Assembly: GCA_002166865.1 (NCBI GenBank)
Contig: NHTQ01000003.1
Location: 62,001-126,000 of the forward strand
DNA length: 64,000 nt
From: Rhodobacteraceae bacterium WFHF2C18
GTDB lineage: Bacteria; Pseudomonadota; Alphaproteobacteria; Rhodobacterales; Rhodobacteraceae
Reading direction: 5' to 3'
Shown: positions 8,565-17,911 of the stretch, in pieces
Layout: the number at the start of each line of letters is the position of its first letter
Position numbering within the stretch: the first letter of the stretch is position 1
The notes under the pieces: model-generated
What the model was told of the DNA's origin: nothing
Database searches by the model: none
The model's input: only the letters and a program-made list of their open reading frames with translations
Position numbers and translations under genes: made by a program

Positions 8565-9500
8565 ATGACCGCGCAACGCGATCACGGCGGGGGAATCGAT
8601 GCCGCCGTGGCCCGCCACGGCGGCACGCGGGCCGCGTGGCTTGATCTGTCCACCGGCATCAACCCGGTGCCCTATCCCCTGCCCCGGCTTGACCCGGAGG
8701 TCTGGACCGCCCTGCCCGACCGGTGTGCCGAGGCGGCGCTGGTCGCGGCGGCGCGGCGGTGCTGGCAGGTGCCGGCGGGGGCGGAGGTTCTGGCCGCGCC
8801 GGGCGCGTCGAGCCTGATCGCGCGCCTGCCCGCCCTGCGGGTGCCGGGCCGGGTGCAGATCCCCGCCCCGACCTACAACGAACACGCCGCCGCCTTTGCC
8901 GCGCATGGCTGGCACCGGGCAGAGGAGCGCGCGGACGCCAAGGTGCTGGTGCATCCCAACAACCCCACGGGGCATTGGTATGCGCCAAGTGACGTGGACG
9001 CGCCCCTGACCGTGATCGACGAGAGTTTCGCCGATGTCGCGCCGGGCCGCTCGCTGGTCGGGCTGGCGGACCGGGACGGGGTGCTCGTGCTCAAGAGCTT
9101 CGGCAAGTTCTGGGGCCTGGCGGGCCTGCGGCTGGGGTTCGCCATCGGGCCGCCCGGCCTGATCGCCCCCCTGCGCGAGTTGCTGGGGCCCTGGCCCGTC
9201 TCGGGCCCGGCGCTGGCCGTGGGGGCCACGGCACTGGACGACGCGGACTGGCAGGCGCGCACGCGCCGGCGACTTGAAGAGGATGCCGCGCGGCTGGACG
9301 CCCTGATGCACAGCGCGGGCGCGGAGGTGGCCGGGGGAACGCCGCTTTTCCGGCTTTACCGGGTGGCGAAGGCCGCGGACTGGCAGGCGCGGCTGGCCCG
9401 GCATCACATCTGGAGCCGCGTCTTTCCCTACTCCGACAGCTACCTGCGGCTGGGCCTGCCCGCGCCGGAGGGATGGCCGCGGCTGGAGTCGGCGTTATGA
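8565..9500 (+). CDS. cobC: Threonine-phosphate decarboxylase (cobalamin synthesis)
   Basis: A 311-residue PLP enzyme of aminotransferase class I fold that decarboxylates L-threonine O-3-phosphate to (R)-1-amino-2-propanol phosphate, the linker of the cobalamin nucleotide loop. Seen: [12 protein letters not shown] at the N-terminus, HPNNPTG, DESFAD, and the PLP lysine Lys181 in [12 protein letters not shown]. It overlaps the next cobalamin gene by four bases (ATGA), so the pair is translationally coupled. A G-rich stretch precedes ATG 8565. No cobalamin riboswitch is recognisable upstream. Confidence 0.93.
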   Translation: MTAQRDHGGGIDAAVARHGGTRAAWLDLSTGINPVPYPLPRLDPEVWTALPDRCAEAALVAAARRCWQVPAGAEVLAAPGASSLIARLPALRVPGRVQIPAPTYNEHAAAFAAHGWHRAEERADAKVLVHPNNPTGHWYAPSDVDAPLTVIDESFADVAPGRSLVGLADRDGVLVLKSFGKFWGLAGLRLGFAIGPPGLIAPLRELLGPWPVSGPALAVGATALDDADWQARTRRRLEEDAARLDALMHSAGAEVAGGTPLFRLYRVAKAADWQARLARHHIWSRVFPYSDSYLRLGLPAPEGWPRLESAL

Positions 9501-10408
9501 GCCTGGGCGCGGCGGTCATCGGCATGGCGCTTGACGCCATGCTGGGCGAGCCCCGCTGGCTGTGGCAGCGCTGGCCGCATCCGGCGACGCTGATGGGCCG
9601 GGCGGTGACCTGGCTGGAGACGCGGTTGAACCGGGGCGGGAACCGCCGCGCCAAGGGGGCGGCGGCGCTGGCCGTTCTGGTGCTGGGCGCCGGCGTGCTG
9701 GGGCGGGTGCTGGGCGCCTTCGGGTGGCCGGTGGAGGCGCTGGTGCTGGCGATCCTGCTGGCGCAGCGCGCGCTGGTGGAGCACGTGGGCGACGTCGCCG
9801 CGGGGCTGCGGCTGTCCCTTGGCGATGCGCGGATGCAGGTGGCGCGGATCGTGGGCCGCGACACCGCCCAGATGACACCGCCGGAGGTGGCGCGCGCGGC
9901 CATCGAATCAGGGGCGGAGAACCTCAGCGACGGGGTTGTCGCGCCGCTGTTCTGGTTTCTCGTCGCGGGCTTGCCCGGGCTGCTGGTTTACAAGGTGGTC
10001 AATACCGCGGACAGCATGATCGGCCACCGCACGGAACGGCATGCCGCCTTCGGATGGGCGGCCGCGCGTCTGGACGACCTGCTGAACCTGATTCCTGCCC
10101 GGCTGACCGCCGGGCTGATCGCGGTCGTCCACGGCGTCTGGCGGGACTGGCCGGCGATCACCGAGGAGGCCGCCCGGCACCGCTCGCCCAATGCCGGCTG
10201 GCCCGAGGCGGCGCTGGCCCGCGCCCTTGACGTGGCGCTGTCAGGGCCGCGCAGCTACCAGGGGCGGCGCGAGCTGTATCCATTCGTCAATCCCGGCGGG
10301 CGCGGGTCGATCGGCGCGGCGGAGGTCGAGGCCGCCTGCACCGCGCTCTGGCGGGTCTGGGCGGCGATGCTGGCGGCGCTGGCCCTGGGGGCGGTTGTAT
10401 CGGCCTGA
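9497..10408 (+). CDS. cobD: Adenosylcobinamide-phosphate synthase (CobD/CbiB)
   Basis: A 303-residue integral membrane enzyme that attaches aminopropanol (phosphate) to adenosylcobyric acid, directly using the product of cobC. It has several hydrophobic segments and the family motifs [52 protein letters not shown] and a C-terminal [15 protein letters not shown]. The start ATG overlaps the cobC stop. The name follows the Pseudomonas denitrificans scheme; in Salmonella the same enzyme is CbiB. Confidence 0.95.
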   Translation: MSLGAAVIGMALDAMLGEPRWLWQRWPHPATLMGRAVTWLETRLNRGGNRRAKGAAALAVLVLGAGVLGRVLGAFGWPVEALVLAILLAQRALVEHVGDVAAGLRLSLGDARMQVARIVGRDTAQMTPPEVARAAIESGAENLSDGVVAPLFWFLVAGLPGLLVYKVVNTADSMIGHRTERHAAFGWAAARLDDLLNLIPARLTAGLIAVVHGVWRDWPAITEEAARHRSPNAGWPEAALARALDVALSGPRSYQGRRELYPFVNPGGRGSIGAAEVEAACTALWRVWAAMLAALALGAVVSA

Positions 10409-10456
10409 CGCTCTGCCTAGGGTGAGCGGAGGTTCCGATGTTTTCACGAGGTTTCC

Positions 10457-11629
10457 ATGCGCATTGCCCCGTTTCTGGCCGCGCTGGTGCTGGGCGCGGG
10501 CCCCGCACCGGCCGAGGTTTCCTGCGGCGGGCCCTTCCCGCAGTTCGTCGCGGACCTGAAGGAAGAGGCGGTGGCGCGCGGCCATGCGCCGGACACGGTG
10601 AACCGGTTCTTCGATTCCGTGCGCCGCGACCCCGACGTGATCGCCGCGGACCGCAAGCAGGGCGTCTTCACCATGACCTTCACCGATTTCGCGCGCCGGC
10701 TGATCAGCGGGTACCGCCTGAAGACAGGCCGCGCCAAGGCCCGCGAACACGATGGCGTCTTCGACCGGATCGAACGCGATTTCGGCATCAGCCGTGGGGT
10801 CCTGCTGGCCTTCTGGGCCTTCGAGACGGATTACGGCGGCTACCAGGGCGATTACAAAACCGCCGATGCCCTGGTCACGCTGGCGCATGACTGCCGCCGG
10901 CCCGAGCTGTTCCGGCCGCAGATCTTCGCGGCCATCGAGTTGTTCGCGCAGGGCGGCTTCGATCCCGCGACGACAACGGGCGCCTGGGCCGGGGAGATCG
11001 GCATGGTGCAGATGCTGCCCGAGGATATCCTGGCCTATGGCACCGATGCCGACGGCGACGGGCGGGTGGCGCTCAAGTCCTCGGCGCCCGATGCGCTGGT
11101 CTCGGGGGCGAAGATGCTGCAGGGCCTGGGCTGGCGACCGAACGAACCCTGGCTTCAGGAGGTGCAGGTGCCGGCGACGCTGGACTGGTCCCAGACCGGC
11201 CGCGACGCGCCCAGGAGCGGGGCGGAATGGGCCGACCTGGGCGTGCGCCCGCGGCACGGGCAGATCGCCCGGGATCTGCCGGCCGACCTGCTGCTGCCGC
11301 AGGGGCGCAAGGGGCCGGCCTTCCTCGCCTATCCCAATTTCGACGTCTATTTCGAGTGGAACAAGAGCTTCGTCTACGTCCTGACGGCCGGCTATTTCGC
11401 CAACCGGCTGGAGGGGGCGCCGGTCTTCGACCCGGGCAACCCGCCGCCGCGCCTGTCGGACGGGCAGATGAAGACATTGCAGCGCAAGCTCCGGGCGCGC
11501 GGCTACGACGTGGGCGGGGTTGACGGCATCCTGGGCGCCGGCACCCGCGCCGCGGTGCAGGACATGCAGGAAAAGCTGGGGCTGCCGGCGGACGCCTGGC
11601 CGACCCGGGACCTCCTGAACCGGCTGTGA
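10457..11629 (+). CDS. Lytic murein transglycosylase, MltB-like, with peptidoglycan-binding domain
   Basis: A 390-residue exported enzyme that cleaves the glycan strand of peptidoglycan. Residues 1-19 are a signal peptide. The catalytic domain (about 25-300) has Glu123 in LLAFWAFETDYGG as the acid, followed by DYKTADALVTLAHD and the GEIGMVQMLPEDILAYG motif of the SLT_2 family. The C-terminal 60 residues (KTLQRKLRARGYDVGGVDG) are a PG_binding_1 domain. It follows cobD by 48 bases and could be cotranscribed, though the functions are unrelated. Confidence 0.92.
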   Translation: MRIAPFLAALVLGAGPAPAEVSCGGPFPQFVADLKEEAVARGHAPDTVNRFFDSVRRDPDVIAADRKQGVFTMTFTDFARRLISGYRLKTGRAKAREHDGVFDRIERDFGISRGVLLAFWAFETDYGGYQGDYKTADALVTLAHDCRRPELFRPQIFAAIELFAQGGFDPATTTGAWAGEIGMVQMLPEDILAYGTDADGDGRVALKSSAPDALVSGAKMLQGLGWRPNEPWLQEVQVPATLDWSQTGRDAPRSGAEWADLGVRPRHGQIARDLPADLLLPQGRKGPAFLAYPNFDVYFEWNKSFVYVLTAGYFANRLEGAPVFDPGNPPPRLSDGQMKTLQRKLRARGYDVGGVDGILGAGTRAAVQDMQEKLGLPADAWPTRDLLNRL

Positions 11630-11680
11630 GACAGGGGCTCCGGCGCGCGGCGGGACGCGCCGAGCAAAGGGGCGAATGCC

Positions 11681-12544
11681 CTATTCGGCGGCCAGGGGGC
11701 GCGCGGCTGGACGGCCGATCTGCGTGATCTCGGCGATCACGCCCTCCAGCAGGCGCTGGAACGCCGGGAAGTTGCCGTTGCGGCGGATCAGGCGCTCGTT
11801 CATGTAAAGCGCGCGGTCGATTTCCACCTGCACGGCGTGGCGGTTGCGCCGGGGGCGGCCGTAGGCCTGGGTGACATAGGCCCCCGCGAAGGGCGTGTTG
11901 CGCACCACCTTGAGCCCCGCGGCTTCGAAGGCGGCCTCGATCCGGTCCACGATCTCGCCCCCTGCCGCGGCGCCGAACCGGTCGCCCAGCACCACCTCGG
12001 GGCGGCGGGTCCCGGCGCGGGCGACAGAATCCATCGCCTCGTGCGGCATCGAGTGGCAGTCGACCAAGATCGCCTGGCCGAACGTCTCCTGTGCCTGGTC
12101 GAGCTGCGCGGCGAGCGTCGCATGGTAGGGACGCCAGTACTGGTCGATCCGGCGGCGGGCCTCGGCCATCGGGATCTTCCCGGAATAGATGGCCTTGCCG
12201 TTGGCGACCACCCGCGGCACCACGCCCAGCCCTGAGGCCACGCGCGGGTTGTGGCCGCTGCGGGGGGCACCCTCGATCAGGGCGGGATCGAGTTCTTCCG
12301 CGCCGCGGTTGAGATCGACGAAGGCCCGCGGCGCCCCGGCCGACAGCAGCGGCGCGCCGAACCGCGGCGCGGCGGCGAAGAGTTCATCGACGAAGGCGTC
12401 CTCGGAACTGCGCACCGACCGTTCATCCAGCGCGATGCGGCGCAGAAAGCTCCAGGGGTAGTCCCGCGCGCTGTGCGGCGAGGCGAAGACCACGGCGGTG
12501 GTCCGGCGCTGCGGTTGCAGGAGATGATAGGCGTGTCGCGGCAT
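11681..12544 (-). CDS. N-formylglutamate amidohydrolase family protein
   Basis: A 287-residue protein of the FGase family, which releases formate from N-formyl-L-glutamate in the last step of one histidine degradation route. Seen: FASPHSARDYP (metal-binding His), SSEDAFVDELF, RAFVDLNRGAEELDP, ILVDCHSMPHEA and GAYVTQAYGRP, and VQVEIDRALYMNE near the C-terminus. No hut genes are adjacent, so the role in histidine breakdown is uncertain; related proteins act on other N-formyl amino acids. Confidence 0.88.
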   Translation of the reverse strand: MPRHAYHLLQPQRRTTAVVFASPHSARDYPWSFLRRIALDERSVRSSEDAFVDELFAAAPRFGAPLLSAGAPRAFVDLNRGAEELDPALIEGAPRSGHNPRVASGLGVVPRVVANGKAIYSGKIPMAEARRRIDQYWRPYHATLAAQLDQAQETFGQAILVDCHSMPHEAMDSVARAGTRRPEVVLGDRFGAAAGGEIVDRIEAAFEAAGLKVVRNTPFAGAYVTQAYGRPRRNRHAVQVEIDRALYMNERLIRRNGNFPAFQRLLEGVIAEITQIGRPAARPLAAE

Positions 12545-12691
12545 CGCTCCTCCGGCTTCAATGCCATCATAGAGCGAAATCGGCGCACTAAAAGCCCTTG
12601 ATCCCCCCTGCGACTCCTTTTATAGACCTGCCGCACGGCGCGGATTTCCGCGCCCCTCTTTGTTTGGGGCGGGTGACGTGCCGGCAGTCAC

Positions 12692-12766
12692 GGGCGGTTA
12701 GCTCAGCGGTAGAGCACTTCGTTGACATCGAAGGGGTCACTGGTTCAATCCCAGTACCGCCCACCA
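12692..12766 (+). tRNA. tRNA-Val (GAC)
   Basis: Complete 75-base tRNA. The acceptor stem GGGCGGT/ACCGCCC pairs perfectly, the anticodon stem CTTCG/CGAAG closes the loop TTGACAT (anticodon GAC), the T-arm is intact, and ACCA is encoded at the 3' end. Confidence 0.97.
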
Positions 12767-12849
12767 TGATTTCGCCGCCCTGCCGCGCGATGGCAGGGCC
12801 CCGCAACCCCAGGCGCTGGCCCGCGCCGCGACAACGTCAGGAGAGACCG

Positions 12850-12975
12850 ATGAAGGTCAAGAACTCGCTCCGCTCGCTGAAGAACCGGCATCGGGACTGC
12901 CGGGTCGTGCGCCGCAAAGGCCGCGTCTACGTCATCAACAAGACGCAGAAGCGCTTCAAGGCCCGCCAGGGCTGA
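12850..12975 (+). CDS. rpmJ: Ribosomal protein bL36
   Basis: A 41-residue basic protein of the large ribosomal subunit. [17 protein letters not shown] at the start and [16 protein letters not shown] at the end are the typical form of the longer alphaproteobacterial bL36, which lacks the four-cysteine zinc site (only Cys17 is present). GGAGAG precedes ATG 12850. A strong intrinsic terminator follows, so it is a single-gene unit behind tRNA-Val. Confidence 0.97.
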   Translation: MKVKNSLRSLKNRHRDCRVVRRKGRVYVINKTQKRFKARQG

Positions 12976-12999
12976 ATTCCTGCGCAGCGCGACAGCAAG

Positions 13000-13024
13000 A
13001 ACCCCGCTCCGGCGGGGTTTTTCG
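13000..13024 (+). terminator. Rho-independent terminator of rpmJ
   Basis: Stem AACCCCGC/GCGGGGTT with the loop TCCG, followed by a T-run (TTTTT then CGTTTT). It lies 25 bases after the rpmJ stop. Confidence 0.93.
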
Positions 13025-13092
13025 TTTTGGGCATTGCCCTGCGCGGCGGCCCGCCGTTAGCTGCCGTCAGGCAACCGGGAGATCGAACGAGG

Positions 13093-14355
13093 ATGCGCGA
13101 ACCCCCAAGGACGGTCGTGATCGGCGCAGGCATCTGCGGGCTGAGCGCCGCGCTCTGGCTGCGCCGGGCCGGGCAGGCGGTGACGCTGATCGACCGGGAA
13201 GGCCCCGGTGCCGGGGCCTCCTTCGGCAATGCCGGGATCCTGGCGCAATGGGCGGTCGTGCCGGTCAACGCGCCGGGGCTGCTGCGCCAGGGGCTGGGGT
13301 ACATGGCCGACCCCGACTCGCCTCTTTTCCTGCGGTGGCGGCACCTGCCGCACCTGGCGCCCTGGCTGATGCGTTTCGCCGCCCGCGCCAACGACCGCGA
13401 CACCCGGGCGACCGCGCGCGCATTGTTGCCGCTGATCGGCGATTCGCTGGAGCAGCACCGGGCGCTCGCGCGCGGGACCGTGGCCGAGAAATGGCTGGCA
13501 TCCAGCGAGATCGGCTTTGCCTATCCCGGTCGCGCGGACTACGCCGCCGACAGCTATGGCTGGACGTTGAAGCGCGATGCCGGTTTCGAACCCGAGGTGA
13601 TCGAGGGCCCGGCGGTGCAGGAGGCCGAACCGGCCCTCGGGCCGGAAATCGGCTGCCTGGCGCTGATGAAGGGGCACGGGCACATCCTGGACCCCGGCGC
13701 CTACATGGCCGACCTGGCCCGCGCGCTGGAGGCCGAGGGCGGCCGCGTCCTGCGCGCCGAGGCCCGGGACATCGTGCTGGAAGACGGGCGCGTCACGCGG
13801 GTGGAAACGGACGCCGGCCCCCTGCCCTGCGCGGCGGCGGTGCTGGCTGCCGGTATCTGGTCGGGCCCGATCGCGCGCAAGCTGGGCCTGGCCGTGCCGA
13901 TGGTGGCCGAGCGGGGGTATCACCTGCATTTCACCGGCGCCAGGCCGCTGCCCCGCCGGCCGCTGATGATCACGCGGGGCAAGTTCGGCGCGACGCCGAT
14001 GGCCGACGGGCTGCGCTGCGCGGGGCTGGTCGAACTGGGCGGGCTGGACCCGCGCCCCTCGCCCCGGCCGCTGAAGGTGCTGCGCCGGCACGCGGCGCGG
14101 GCCTTTCCCGGCCTCGCCCACGAGGGTGCCCGGGAATGGATGGGCATGCGCCCCTCGACCGCCGACAGCCTGCCGGTGGTGGGCGAGATTGGCCGCACCG
14201 GTGTGCATGCCGCTTTCGGCCATCAGCACGTCGGCCTGACGGCGGGGCCGAAGACCGGCCGCCTGGTCGCCGACATGATCGCCGGACGCCGGCCAAATCT
14301 GGACATGGCGCCCTACGCCCCCGCCCGGTTCGGGCGCGGGCGGCCGGGCGACTGA
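13093..14355 (+). CDS. FAD-dependent oxidoreductase, D-amino-acid dehydrogenase (DadA) type
   Basis: A 420-residue flavoprotein of the DAO family. The dinucleotide-binding motif VVIGAGICGLSAALWLRRAG is at the N-terminus; GAGASFGNAGI follows, a DadA hallmark; the C-terminal region has EWMGMRPSTADSLPVVGEIG and FGHQHVGLTAGPKTGRLVADMI, which closes the FAD site. It probably deaminates D-amino acids and passes electrons to the respiratory chain. Start ATG 13093 avoids overlap with the rpmJ terminator; an in-frame upstream start would begin inside it. Substrate is not determined by sequence. Confidence 0.88.
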   Translation: MREPPRTVVIGAGICGLSAALWLRRAGQAVTLIDREGPGAGASFGNAGILAQWAVVPVNAPGLLRQGLGYMADPDSPLFLRWRHLPHLAPWLMRFAARANDRDTRATARALLPLIGDSLEQHRALARGTVAEKWLASSEIGFAYPGRADYAADSYGWTLKRDAGFEPEVIEGPAVQEAEPALGPEIGCLALMKGHGHILDPGAYMADLARALEAEGGRVLRAEARDIVLEDGRVTRVETDAGPLPCAAAVLAAGIWSGPIARKLGLAVPMVAERGYHLHFTGARPLPRRPLMITRGKFGATPMADGLRCAGLVELGGLDPRPSPRPLKVLRRHAARAFPGLAHEGAREWMGMRPSTADSLPVVGEIGRTGVHAAFGHQHVGLTAGPKTGRLVADMIAGRRPNLDMAPYAPARFGRGRPGD

Positions 14356-14425
14356 TCTGCATCAATGACCCTTGCCCTTGACCGCGCTAGGGGCAGGGCA
14401 CCCAGAACCACAGGACGACAGTTTC

Positions 14426-16240
14426 ATGGCCGATCCCGTTCCGATGCGCCCCCGTGCGACCCCCGAAAGCCCCCGCCCCACGATTTCCGATCTGCCGACG
14501 CAGCATTCCCCGGATGACAGCTGCGAGCACCCGCACATGAACATGGACCGTTCGATACGCGCGGCCATGGCGCGGGTGACCAACGGCGTCTCGCCCTTCG
14601 CCACCGCCCAGGCCTGGACCGACTGGGCGATGCACCTGGCCCGTGCGCCGGGCCGGCAGCTGGAACTGGCCGAACGCGCCGTCAGCAGCGCCCAGAAACT
14701 CTGGGGTTTCACCCTTCAATCCATGATGCCGGGCGAGACGGCGCAGCCCCCCTTCGTGGCCCGGCGGCAGGATCACCGTTTCACGCACGCGGGCTGGACG
14801 AAGCCGCCCTTCAGCATCCTTCAGCAGCATTTCCTGGCCACGCAGGACTGGTGGGATCATGCCGCCTCGGACCTGCGCGGGATGCGGGACAAGAACGCCG
14901 ACCGGACGCGCTTCATGCTGCGGCAGGCCCTGGACACGGTTTCGCCCTCGAACTTCGCGCCCACCAATCCCGAAATCCTGGAATCCTTGCAGGAGACGGG
15001 CGGCGGCGCGCTGCTGAAGGGGGCGCAGAACCTGGGCCGCGACGTTCTGCAGGAAATGAGCCAGACGCCCCCGCCCGAGGGCTATGTCGTGGGCGAGGAT
15101 CTGGCCTGTACGCCGGGACAGGTGGTCTATCGCAACGACATCTTCGAACTGATCCAGTACAGCCCCCAGACCGAGACGGTCCACCCCGAGCCTGTGCTGG
15201 TCGTGCCGGCCTGGATCATGAAATACTACATCCTCGACCTCAGCCCGCACAATTCGCTGATCAACTGGCTGGTGGGCCAGGGATTCACGGTCTTCGCGAT
15301 GTCCTGGTGCAACCCGACCGCGGCGCAGGCCGACCTGTCGCTGGCCGATTACCGTGAACGCGGGGTGATGACCGCGCTGGAGGCGGTGAACGCCATCGTC
15401 CCCGACCGCAAGGTGCATGCCTGCGGTTACTGCCTGGGCGGCACCATCCTGAGCATCGCCGCGTCCGCGATGGCGCGGGACGGCGATGACCGGCTGGCCT
15501 CGATCACGCTCTTGGCGGCGCAAACCGACTTCGCCCAGGCCGGGGAGCTTCTGCTTTTCGTGGACGAAAGCCAGGTCGCCTTCCTGGAGGACATGATGTG
15601 GGACCAGGGCTACCTGGATCCCGAGCAGATGACCGGGGCCTTCAAGGCCCTGCGGGCCGAGGATCTGGTCTGGACCCGGGCGGTGCGCCGGTACCTGATG
15701 GGCGAGGCGGACATGCCTACCGACATGGGCGTGTGGAACGCCGATGCCACCCGGATGCCGGCGCGGATGCATGGCGAATACCTGCGCGGCCTGTTCCTGG
15801 AGAACCGCCTGTCGGCGGGCCGCTTCGCGGTGGATGGCCGGGTCATCGCGCTGAAGGACATCAAGGCGCCGCTGTTCGTGGTGGGCACCGAGGAGGACCA
15901 CATCGCGCCCTGGCGGTCGGTCTACAAGATCAAGCTGTTCACCGACGCCGACCTGCGGTTCGTTCTGTCGAACAAGGGCCACAACGGCGGGATCGTGTCA
16001 GAGCCGGGGCACCGCGGCCGCCACTACAGAATCGGGCATCGGGCACCCGGGGCACTCTACAGCGATCCCGATACCTGGGCCGAGCGCCAGCCCCCGCAGG
16101 AGGGGTCGTGGTGGCCGGAGTGGTCCGGCTGGCTGGCCGAGCGCTCCGGCGCGCGCACCACGCCGCCGGCAATGGGCGCGCCCGGGGCCGGCTATGTGCC
16201 GTTGGCGCCGGCGCCCGGAACCTACGTGCACCAGCGGTAG
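14426..16240 (+). CDS. phaC: Class I poly(3-hydroxyalkanoate) synthase
   Basis: A 604-residue polymerase that links hydroxyacyl-CoA monomers into storage polyester at the granule surface. The lipase-like box is GYCLGG with nucleophile Cys336; the other catalytic residues are Asp491 (GTEEDHIAPW) and His519 (NKGHNGGIVSEPG). VPAWIMKYYILDLSPHNSL and WNADATRMPARMHGEYLR are standard family blocks. Length fits class I enzymes that need no second subunit. GGA precedes ATG 14426. No phasin, PhaR or depolymerase gene is adjacent. Confidence 0.95.
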   Translation: MADPVPMRPRATPESPRPTISDLPTQHSPDDSCEHPHMNMDRSIRAAMARVTNGVSPFATAQAWTDWAMHLARAPGRQLELAERAVSSAQKLWGFTLQSMMPGETAQPPFVARRQDHRFTHAGWTKPPFSILQQHFLATQDWWDHAASDLRGMRDKNADRTRFMLRQALDTVSPSNFAPTNPEILESLQETGGGALLKGAQNLGRDVLQEMSQTPPPEGYVVGEDLACTPGQVVYRNDIFELIQYSPQTETVHPEPVLVVPAWIMKYYILDLSPHNSLINWLVGQGFTVFAMSWCNPTAAQADLSLADYRERGVMTALEAVNAIVPDRKVHACGYCLGGTILSIAASAMARDGDDRLASITLLAAQTDFAQAGELLLFVDESQVAFLEDMMWDQGYLDPEQMTGAFKALRAEDLVWTRAVRRYLMGEADMPTDMGVWNADATRMPARMHGEYLRGLFLENRLSAGRFAVDGRVIALKDIKAPLFVVGTEEDHIAPWRSVYKIKLFTDADLRFVLSNKGHNGGIVSEPGHRGRHYRIGHRAPGALYSDPDTWAERQPPQEGSWWPEWSGWLAERSGARTTPPAMGAPGAGYVPLAPAPGTYVHQR

Positions 16241-16249
16241 GCGCCGGGC

Positions 16250-17890
16250 CTACCGCCCGGCCATCAGGCGCACCATCGTGTCCTGAGAGACGTAGCCGGT
16301 GACGGGCAGGCCGCGGCTGCGCTGGTAGCGGCGGATGGCGCGGCGCGCTTCGGCGTCGAACGCGCCGTCCACCGTGCCGGGATCGAAACGCAACTGTTCC
16401 AGCCGCTTCTCGACCAGAAGGCGGGCGATGCGATTGTTCACGAAGCGGTCCTCCTCGGCCCGGGCGCGGCGGGCGGCCTCGGAGTCGCGGGCCTTCCGGC
16501 GCAATTCGTCCAGCCGGCTGCGCGCGGCCTCGGCGAAGGTGCTGTCGGGATAGGCGTCAACGAAGTCGCGGTATCCGGCGATCGTGTCCATCTCGCGCGC
16601 CGCCTGCCAGGCGTCGCGCTCGGCGCGTTCGGCCTCGGACAGCTTGGAGTCCTCGATCTCCGCGAGCCGTTGGCGGGCCAGGTCCGCGAACTGGCCGTCG
16701 GGATAGCGTTCGAGATAGGCGCGCAGGCCGGCCTCGTCGCTACCCCGGCCGATCTCGCGCCAGTAGGCGCGGTCCTGCCGCTCTTCCTGCTGGCGCCGCT
16801 GGCGGGCCTCCTCTTCCAGTTCCTCGGCCCGGGCACGGGCCTGATCGCGCAGCCGCAGGAGCTGGTTGCCGGTCAGATAGCCGGTTTCGGCGAAGCCATT
16901 GGCCCGCTGCCAGGCGGTCAGCGCCGAGCGGGTCCCGGGGCCGAAGATGCCGTCGATGCCGCGCGGATCGAACCCCAGAAGCGAGAGGTTGCGCTGCACC
17001 TCGCGGCGGGCTTCGCGGCTGAGTTCGAGCGCCTGTTCCTCCTGCGCGGCCCGGCGCTCTGGCGCGGCCTTCAGCCGATCGATCCGTTCCCGCGCGTCCT
17101 CGGCGTGCGGACCCTCGGGGTAGTCATCAAGATAGACTTCATAGGCGGCCACTGTGTCCAGCGCCTGCACGGCCCGCCAGAAACCCTGTTCGACCGCCGC
17201 CGGAGAGGGCGCGACGGCGGCCCGCCCCATCAGCCCCACCTCGTCGGAGAGAAAGCCGGAAAAGGCGACGCTGTCGGGCGCGGCGCGGGCGGCGGCGGTC
17301 AGGGCGGTGCCGCGGTCCAGCAGGTGATCGCGCAGCACCCGGGCGAGCGCCGGTGCCGGGCCGGTGGCGTAGGTCACGCCCTCTGCCCGGCGGAAGGGCC
17401 CCAGGCCGGCGTCGAGGCCCGGGCCCGCCGCATCGGGGGCGGGGCCGGGGGCGACCAGCACCACCGCCCGGCCACGGGCCTGCGCCGCCAGCTCGCCCAG
17501 CATCCCCAGCGAAAGCCCGACGGCGGGCACACCGGCGCGCCCGGGGCGATCCGCCCCGTCGCCGAGCAGCCAGCTGTCGTGGTCGGAATGGGCGAAGGGC
17601 CCCGCCGCAACAATCACGAGGCGCGCCACCTCGCCCGCGGCGAGCGCGGCTTCGACCCGCCCCGCGGCCCGGCGCAGGGCCCCGGGCGCACGGGAGTCGG
17701 GGGTGACGATGGTGAAGCCTGCGGCGCGCAGGGGATCGGCGAAATCCTCGGGCGCGGCCGAATCGCGGCCGGAGAGGAACCCGGGCGCCTCGCCCCCGAT
17801 CAGGATGAGCGCGCGATCCTCGGCCCGCAACGGCGCGGCCAGAAGGCACAGGACCAGAAGCAGGCCGGACGGAACGTGCAAGAGCCGCAT
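16250..17890 (-). CDS. Secreted repeat protein with two peptidoglycan-binding domains
   Basis: A 546-residue protein with a clear signal peptide (1-23). Residues 24-200 begin DRALILIGGEAPGF and resemble a caspase/peptidase C14-like Rossmann domain, but I see no His-Cys dyad. Three short TPR-like repeats share the pattern Y..Y...YP.G.F/H.A.AR.R.. (AYEVYLDDYPEGPHAEDAR, AYLERYPDGQFADLAR, YRDFVDAYPDSTFAEAAR). Two PG_binding_1 domains lie at about 290-345 and 485-540 (GIDGIFGPGTRSAL, TVDGAFDAEARRAI). A charged helical stretch (about 340-370) links them. It is convergent with phaC. The role is unknown; periplasmic cell-wall association is likely. Confidence 0.8.
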   Translation of the reverse strand: MRLLHVPSGLLLVLCLLAAPLRAEDRALILIGGEAPGFLSGRDSAAPEDFADPLRAAGFTIVTPDSRAPGALRRAAGRVEAALAAGEVARLVIVAAGPFAHSDHDSWLLGDGADRPGRAGVPAVGLSLGMLGELAAQARGRAVVLVAPGPAPDAAGPGLDAGLGPFRRAEGVTYATGPAPALARVLRDHLLDRGTALTAAARAAPDSVAFSGFLSDEVGLMGRAAVAPSPAAVEQGFWRAVQALDTVAAYEVYLDDYPEGPHAEDARERIDRLKAAPERRAAQEEQALELSREARREVQRNLSLLGFDPRGIDGIFGPGTRSALTAWQRANGFAETGYLTGNQLLRLRDQARARAEELEEEARQRRQQEERQDRAYWREIGRGSDEAGLRAYLERYPDGQFADLARQRLAEIEDSKLSEAERAERDAWQAAREMDTIAGYRDFVDAYPDSTFAEAARSRLDELRRKARDSEAARRARAEEDRFVNNRIARLLVEKRLEQLRFDPGTVDGAFDAEARRAIRRYQRSRGLPVTGYVSQDTMVRLMAGR

Positions 17891-17911
17891 GATACCCCCG
17901 GTCTTTCGGTG

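Noticed and set aside
13027-13092. An earlier start for the DadA-like gene at 13027.
   Set aside because: It would begin inside the T-run of the rpmJ terminator and add residues not seen in DadA proteins.
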